Shown one piece after another: positions 58,701 to 64,000 of a stretch of 64,000 nt of DNA. The notes beneath the pieces are model-generated. The model saw only the letters and a list, made by a program, of their open reading frames with translations. It was not told where the DNA came from and made no database searches. Positions within the stretch are counted from its first letter, which is position 1, and each line of letters begins with the position of its first letter. The stretch is from Laccaria trichodermophora (lineage: Eukaryota; Basidiomycota; Agaricomycetes; Agaricales; Hydnangiaceae): contig JACTVC010000004.1 of assembly GCA_018417955.1 (NCBI GenBank), positions 2,976,001 to 3,040,000 on the forward strand, read 5' to 3'. The position numbers and the translations under genes are program-made.

Positions 58701-59843
58701 TGTTCAATGGAGCCCTCAGTCAGATCGACATCCATGTGTCGCTCAGAGTCAGAACTTAGCCCTGGAGAATGCTCCTCAACTCCACCTGCTGTATCTACTT
58801 CCTGCTCCTCCCACTCCTCATCCTCCTCCTCATCGCTATCCTCCTCCTCCTCCTCATCGTTATCCTCCTCCTCCTCCTCCTCCTGCTCCTCCTCCTCCTC
58901 CTGCTCCTCCTCCTCCTCCTCCTCCCCATCCTTATCACCAATCTCCATCTGACCTTGGGGATCATGATCCTCATCCTCCCCATCCTCATCACTAACCTCC
59001 ATCTGACCTTCCCGTAAACAGCTTGAACTTGTACTGGACCCACTCCCCATAGTCTCATCCTCCCTCTCATGCTGTGGCTGTGGGCTAGTAGGTCGAGAGA
59101 AAGCAAGATGTACAAGTGGTGAAGGAGAGGGGAGCACACTAAAGCTTCCTGATGGCCTGGATGGGGATGTTGATACACTTCTTGAGGGAGAAGGTGAGCC
59201 TAATGGCCTGGAAGGGGATGCAGAGGTGCTTCTTGAAGGAGAAGGTGAGCCGCTGGTGCGTCGCTCATATGGTGTACTTCGAGAGCTGATCGGAATTGAG
59301 AGTCGAGCTGTTCTTGGCCTTGTGACTCGAACCTCAGGTGGTGGTGAGGGTTCTGGTAATGCACTAACGGAAACCCCTGTGGCAGATGGAGGGTGGGAGA
59401 GTTCTGAGGATGCGATAAGGGAAACCCCAGTGGTGGGTGGGAAAAGTTCATATTGGGTGGTGAAATCTTCTTTAGACATAGAGTGTTTCCTGACAAGATG
59501 CCCCTCAACACTCCTCCAGGAGAATTCCGAATAGTCAGGACAATTATAAATGCATGATATCTTCTGATTTATTGCTGGCCTGACCGATCGACCGATCTCA
59601 GCACCAGCACCTGTTTCTAAAGAAAAAGAAAAAAAAGCTGATTGTTTGGAGATGGGGCAGCCAGCTGAAATACTCACTCTTTGACTTTACACGGACTATT
59701 GCAGTCCAACAGTGATTATGCTTGACATGCGACTCAAAAGCCCCAAGGCCAGGTACTCCTGATTTAGGCGTCCAGGAGCAAGCTGAACAACGTGCCCTGC
59801 CAATTGGGTCAGATAAGGTCTCAATGATTATGGGTGGGCACAT
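55792..59843 (-). CDS. Zinc-finger / tyrosine-recombinase-like protein of a mobile element, about 1310 aa
   Basis: Three exons: 59843-59678 (start uncertain, frame open to 60149), 59616-57231 and 57172-55792; introns of 61 and 58 bp with GT/AG ends, frame intact. Order: N-terminal CxxC...HxxxxH (CSACSWTPKSG to HVKHNH); a second finger CIYNCPDYSEFSWRSVEGHL with HLVRKH; Ser/Pro-rich linker; a long Glu/Asp tract; CKACQ and CSHCSYCVASKRTMMSHFSNKH (finger-like); a helical core; then, from about residue 1010, a tyrosine-recombinase layout: R1025 (QTPRVEEFLEAKY), a beta hairpin with lysines (VTRRVKTTNQIRK), H1147-x-x-R1150 (VHDYRQIAVEIGR), H1181 (AGHTAGTA) and Y1190. H-to-Y spacing is 9, as in known recombinases. 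Comparable to Crypton-like and DUF3505-type fungal proteins (from memory). No lesion is visible, so it may be active. Confidence 0.8.
58797..58950 (-). repeat. TCC-type microsatellite encoding the Glu/Asp tract
   Basis: Imperfect (TCC)n/(TCCTCA)n inside the coding sequence, in frame, giving about 50 acidic residues. Length polymorphism between strains is likely. Confidence 0.85.
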
Positions 59844-60192
59844 ACACCATGGGTGAATAGTGATTTCAAGGACTGGTGGTTGAAGGCTTGAATTGTGGTT
59901 ATTGAGAGGGTTGGAGTCACAGATGTTGTGACCTTTCTGGGTAAGCCAAGACAAACCAAAAAAATGCGGGTAGTTGGGTTCGGAGATATGGTGAGAGGCT
60001 GGATAGTAAAGGATGGTGGTGGTTGAAGTCAGAGATGTTATCGCGATTGCGATGTAGTTGGTCAACAGAGTCAAACACGGACGTGATGACAAACGTGATG
60101 ATGGCTTTCGCCTTGTTCTAAGTAACACACAACATGTCCTTGATATCAACTACCACAATCAACCACCTTTCTGTCGGCTGACGTCTACCATC

Positions 60193-61115
60193 ATGGTATC
60201 ATCACCAGAATCCCTCTCTAGCAAGTCTTCATCCTCTTCATTCCGCATGCCACCACTAATGAGCAATGCAGCCACTCTTCGTGCCCACTCTCCTCCAGCC
60301 GTCGATTTACGCCATATGACATCCGGCCTCGGCTCACCTACAAAACACCCCGAACGCAGCCTACGCTCAAATAAACCCCAACTCGGATCACGTTCACCCA
60401 ACTCAATCCCTTCATCGCCCACCTTGGTGTACGTGTCTTTTTCTTTCACTCACATGTACCCCGATCTGACACGATAACCATAGCCGCATCTTCATCGGCA
60501 ATCCTCGAACGGGACATCGAACCTCCCGTTATTCTCTCTCTGCCTACACTCCCCCATCACCCGCCCAACCCCCACAGGGTATCACGCGCAAAGTCGACTG
60601 AATAGCTGGAGCAGTCCGTTCCGTTTGTTCTGGACTCTGCTGCGTACATCTTGGCGTCTATTGACGACTCGCATGCGGAGGAGCAGGTTTCTGTGGAGGC
60701 TCCTGCGGCTCGGAGCAGTGGGTTTGCTAGCCCGTTGAGTTTTAGGAGTAGGAGTCCTAGTCCGTTGGGTGTGAGGATCGTGTCTGCTGCCGGTGTACCC
60801 ATCCACAACCTCCTTCTGAGCCCAACTACCGTCCCTCCCGTCGTCACACAGCATTCACCCACCCAGCTTCCAGCAGTTAGGCCTACGATCCAGATGCAGA
60901 CGGATTCGACGACGGCGTCAACGCCGTCCCTCATCACACCCACTTCGCCTATTTTTCACCTGCGTCGATGGGTATCTTCGTCTTCTCCTACTACAACCAC
61001 GGCGCAAGAACACCCGCTTGCTTCGCTTCCAGAGCCTGACGATGGTGATGTCTGCGCGGGGGACGAAATGGAGGATTCAGCAAAAGGCAGGGATTTAGGG
61101 AAACGGAAAGCATAG
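60193..61115 (+). CDS. Ser/Pro-rich protein of unknown function, model incomplete
   Basis: The first exon starts MVSSPESLSSKSSSSSFRMP and ends PSSPTLV at a GTACGT donor (about 60431). After an acceptor at about 60480 the frame gives RIFIGNPRTGHRTSRYSLSA and TPPSPAQPPQG. A very short gap (27 nt, GTATCA...ATAG, too short for a normal intron) then leads to LEQSVPFVLDSAAYILASID and a Ser/Thr/Pro-rich tail ending KGRDLGKRKA. No domain recognised. Sequence further down (61139-62030: KFANLLVEGKKGADLEKALP and IIVTSYGMGYEDSVGQFDHQ, QYGASLEPLNDGSELVIWST) also looks coding but in shifting frames, so the locus may be one long damaged gene. Confidence 0.4.
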
Positions 61116-62030
61116 ACAAAGGGAAAGGAAGAGTCGAGGTGCGAAAATTTGCGAACTTGCTTGTGGAGGGAAAGAAGGGCGCAGATTTGGAGAAGGCTCT
61201 ACCTCCATTGAAATTCAATCCGACGACCCTTCCCCCTTCCTGTAGGCCTCTACGCAGTCCCACTAACCCACATGTTCAAACGCTCTCTCTCCCTTCCGTC
61301 AAGCAACCCGCGCTCAACACTCCCGGAGCCTACAATCACCCTTCCACCTGACGCCGCGTCGCCAAGAGACGGGGAAGCCAGCAGGATGGGTACACCAGGC
61401 ACACCACCATTGCGTTGTCATCCCCACTCTCAAACTACGACCACAGGAGATACCGCTGCCTCATTCCCGCTCCTCTGCACTCCTTTTACATCCTCGACAT
61501 CTCCAGTGGGAGGATGAAGGAGCACGTCGAAGGAGTGAGTTATCCCAAGAGGGCGAGTATTGGTGGCCGTCGTCGGGTTTGGAAGGCCAGATCGCTGACT
61601 CGGGCTGTGAGCGGCCGATAATCGTCACGTCTTATGGAATGGGATATGAAGATTCTGTCGGACAGTTCGATCATCAGTACAACGAGGTGCGTCGCTGCGC
61701 CTTGCTTCTTGTCTTTTTGACAGCTGACCTTGAATTATGTTCACTCAGCAATATGGTGCGTCTCTCGAACCCTTGAACGACGGCAGTGAGCTTGTCATTT
61801 GGTCAACAAACCCCAATCGTCAAGGCCTCGTCGCCATCATACAAGATCCTCATATGCATTCCGAGATCGATGTCCCTCTCTCGACCCTATCCCGCCACCT
61901 GTGTCGACAAACCCCTCAAACTACTTCTACACCTCCCCATCCACACTGCTCCCCGCTTCGTCATTTTCCACCTTGTCTGGTTGGGCTGGTGATTATAAGT
62001 ATGACGAAACTTCGCATCAACAAACTTGAT

Positions 62031-63308
62031 CAGCCGCTAACGCGACGGTGTCAGCACCAATCCCAGCATGGTACGGATAGAGGTGAACAAGATCGCCACA
62101 TTTGAAGACGATCGTGATATCTGCCGTCGTCCTGGGTGAATATTTGTTTCTCTCTCTGCCGTTTTTGTCTTACTCTTCGACTTCGTCTGTCTTCGAACAC
62201 ATCTTGGCAAATCATTGTAGCTGTTATTGTTTCCTCTTTCTTTTTTCATCGGCATCACAACATGTAGATATGTATTAAGTTACATTGTTCATCTTCACTG
62301 TACCTCCCATCCATTCATATTGTACATAATTACTATAGAATCATTTGAAAAGTTAACATGCGAGGGGCAAACTTGGGTGGAAAGCAAAATCGTAACAAAT
62401 TCAAGAAGTGATCCGATAACGCCGATTGTAACTACGGGTTTCTCCGGCGTGTTGGTGATTTTGCTTCTCTCTGGTTTCTCTTCACGAACGAATATATGAA
62501 ACTACCTAACGGTCTACTTGGATTCCGGTAACGCAAATTTCACCTTTTATGGCATGTCTTCTTCAAGAACTCTGAAGATCTCGAAGATCAACTATTCCAG
62601 GAGAATCCAGTTGTAGGCGGCAGCAATTAATCAAAAGTATGCTGCGCACCCATTTTGAACAAACAGTGTCACCGAGTGGGTTCCTGACCGAGGAACTCCA
62701 ACCACGCTTTCTCTAGCTTGAGCCCGTCAACTTAGGTCCATTCCCTTTGACTGAAAAGTTTGTGGCACCTGATCGAATTGGGCCATCAGGTACCCCCCGG
62801 TAAACTTTCTAGATGATGAGCAGGTGAGCTACCAGCATCGATATTAAAGTTTTCTGTGTTGTTCATTCTTCTCCCTCATTGAACCCGTGTTCCTACGTTG
62901 AAGTTCTCAAGCCGCCATCCCACCGATGGCAAGTTCGACATAAAGGAGATTTATCACACTCTACGTACCAGTATCATTAACGGGGACACTCTGGTAGACG
63001 ACATGTTCTTAAGCGATGGATCGCGGTTCGTAAACATCAACTACAGCTCTCACGTAACTTTAACGCCTCGCCATACTTCTCAAAGGTTGACCTATAGATT
63101 CGCATCAGGGACGCAAATCCGGATGGATAGTGGAATGTAACCAGCATCGCAAAAATAATGGTTGGTGGGTTGATCAACCGTCATTCACCAATGATCCCAT
63201 TGCCGCTGAGGGGGGTCGCCATATGGTATTGCACATGGTGCTATCCGCATGACGACCCTGTGTATATGCAACGCCTTTTCAACGCGCCAAAAAACAGCCC
63301 AACGAAAA
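62031..63308. other. Intergenic, nothing recognised
   Basis: AT-rich spacer; no gene-like frame. Confidence 0.45.
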
Positions 63309-63316
63309 TATAAAAG
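63309..63316 (+). promoter_or_regulatory. TATA box of the GH30-like gene
   Basis: TATAAAAG lies 36 bp upstream of the ATG at 63352; close, but in keeping with short fungal 5' leaders. Confidence 0.65.
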
Positions 63317-63351
63317 CATCAGGTGTGGGCTTCCTTTCTATCAATCGCATC

Positions 63352-64000
63352 ATGCAGACTTTCCCTATCCTTGTTGCTCTTGCCTTAGCTGGCTTCGCAG
63401 CTTCTCAGCAAATTTGGGATATTGTGAGTGTCGCTCCTCAATTTTCCTTCGCTGCACATACACGCTTCTGATCTGATAGTGGCAAACAACATGGGATCGT
63501 TCAAAGCTTTTCAGGTCTTTGTCTCCCACTTCCCCCATCAACTTCGTCGCACCAGGTCCGATTGGCAACGCGGATATCATCGTCAACGATGCGATTAAAT
63601 TTCAGACTATTGCTGGTTTTGGAGGCCCTCTCAGTAAGTCGATCAACCGTTGTGCTGTGGTTGTTACATCGACTACTTTATCCATTTCACAGCCGACTCA
63701 TCTGCTCTTGTTTTGAACAACTTGAAGGTCGACGGAACCACATACCTATTCGATCCCTCTCATAGCTCCCTTTAGTCAACCAGCTCAAAATTACTGGACG
63801 TTGCGGAATCATATGTTCTCCCCAACGTATGCCGCTAACGCCACTGGTCTCAATTATATTTGTGTTAAAGTCGGAGCTTCTGATTTTTCTGCGAACCGTG
63901 AGTCAATCGAAGCCTCAAGCTTCCTCTGACGCTGATCTCAGAATTTTAGTTTATAGTCTAGATGACAGCAGCAGTGATACATCTTTCAGCAACTTCAACA
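63352..64000 (+). CDS. GH30-family beta-glucanase, 5' part (runs off the window; possibly decayed)
   Basis: Exons 63352-63423, 63480-63633 and 63693-63727 join in frame: signal peptide MQTFPILVALALAGFAASQ, then QTTWDRSKLFRSLSP, the GH30 block IKFQTIAGFGGPL and TDSSALVLNNLK. The next family segment, QNYWTLRNHMFSPTYAANAT, is present at about 63786 but not in phase with the preceding exon by any splice site I could find. The normally invariant RVPLGASDFS reads CVKVGASDFS. A good donor (CGTGAG at about 63896) and YSLDDSSSDTSFSNFN follow to the edge. GH30 enzymes cleave beta-1,6- or related glucans outside the cell. Divergence plus the phase problem suggest a pseudogene or a sequence error. Confidence 0.65.

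Noticed and set aside
58368..59017. A Ser- or Leu-rich ORF on the plus strand at 58.4-59.0 kb
   Set aside because: Antisense shadow of the acidic tract of the recombinase-like gene (poly-Glu codons read as poly-Ser or poly-Leu).

Overview
The window is nuclear DNA from a basidiomycete fungus of the Agaricomycetes. Introns are numerous and short (about 42-65 bp, GT...AG), TATA boxes lie shortly upstream of several starts, and the gene set is typical of mushrooms: a class II haem peroxidase, two DUF6533-type seven-helix proteins plus a third unrelated one, a large divergent G-alpha subunit, a PHO80-like cyclin, and intron-rich small secreted proteins. No prokaryotic feature is present. All spliced models were built by hand from the sequence; wherever the frame closed exactly across every junction I give exon coordinates.

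Layout. 0-5.5 kb is a transposon-rich edge: a hairpin element, a TA-flanked non-autonomous element, two small secreted proteins (117 aa Cys-rich; 236 aa Pro-rich with symmetric phase-0 exons), a Mdm35/TRIAP1 homologue, and a 479 bp hAT-like element with an 8 bp target duplication. 7.8-23.4 kb is the gene-rich core: a 15-exon class II peroxidase that has lost both known substrate-oxidation sites, a RapZ-C-like protein, a DUF6533 membrane protein, a second seven-helix protein, a protein kinase, HMG-CoA synthase (mevalonate pathway) and an inverted broken copy of its 3' end 7 kb away, and a 106 aa secreted protein. 23-38 kb is sparser: an intron-containing tRNA-Phe, a TTA-flanked fold-back element, a small membrane protein, a cyclin, a second DUF6533 gene with frame problems, and a 546 aa G-alpha subunit.

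39-49 kb is a graveyard: a second hAT-like element of the same family, a TA-flanked element inserted into an older Cys-cluster fragment, and clearly broken genes (an F-box/LRR-like remnant, a Pro-rich secreted paralogue, a GH72 beta-glucanosyltransferase). 50-51.5 kb is a satellite of alternating ~146 and ~158 bp monomers that carries seven 30 bp sites made of two 12 bp inverted arms around a 6 bp asymmetric core. 51.5-60 kb is CpG-poor DNA around one large intact gene (about 1310 aa) encoding zinc-finger-like segments, a long acidic tract and a C-terminal domain with a complete tyrosine-recombinase signature (R...HxxR...H...Y). The pairing of an intact recombinase-like gene with nearby recombinase-site-like repeats is the most interesting thing here; the functional link is inference only. 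The right edge holds a Ser/Pro-rich unknown and the 5' part of a divergent or broken GH30 glucanase gene.

The peroxidase, the GH72 and GH30 relics and the secreted proteins belong to cell-wall or extracellular chemistry. The membrane proteins and the G-alpha are plausible signalling components, but nothing in the sequence ties them together.
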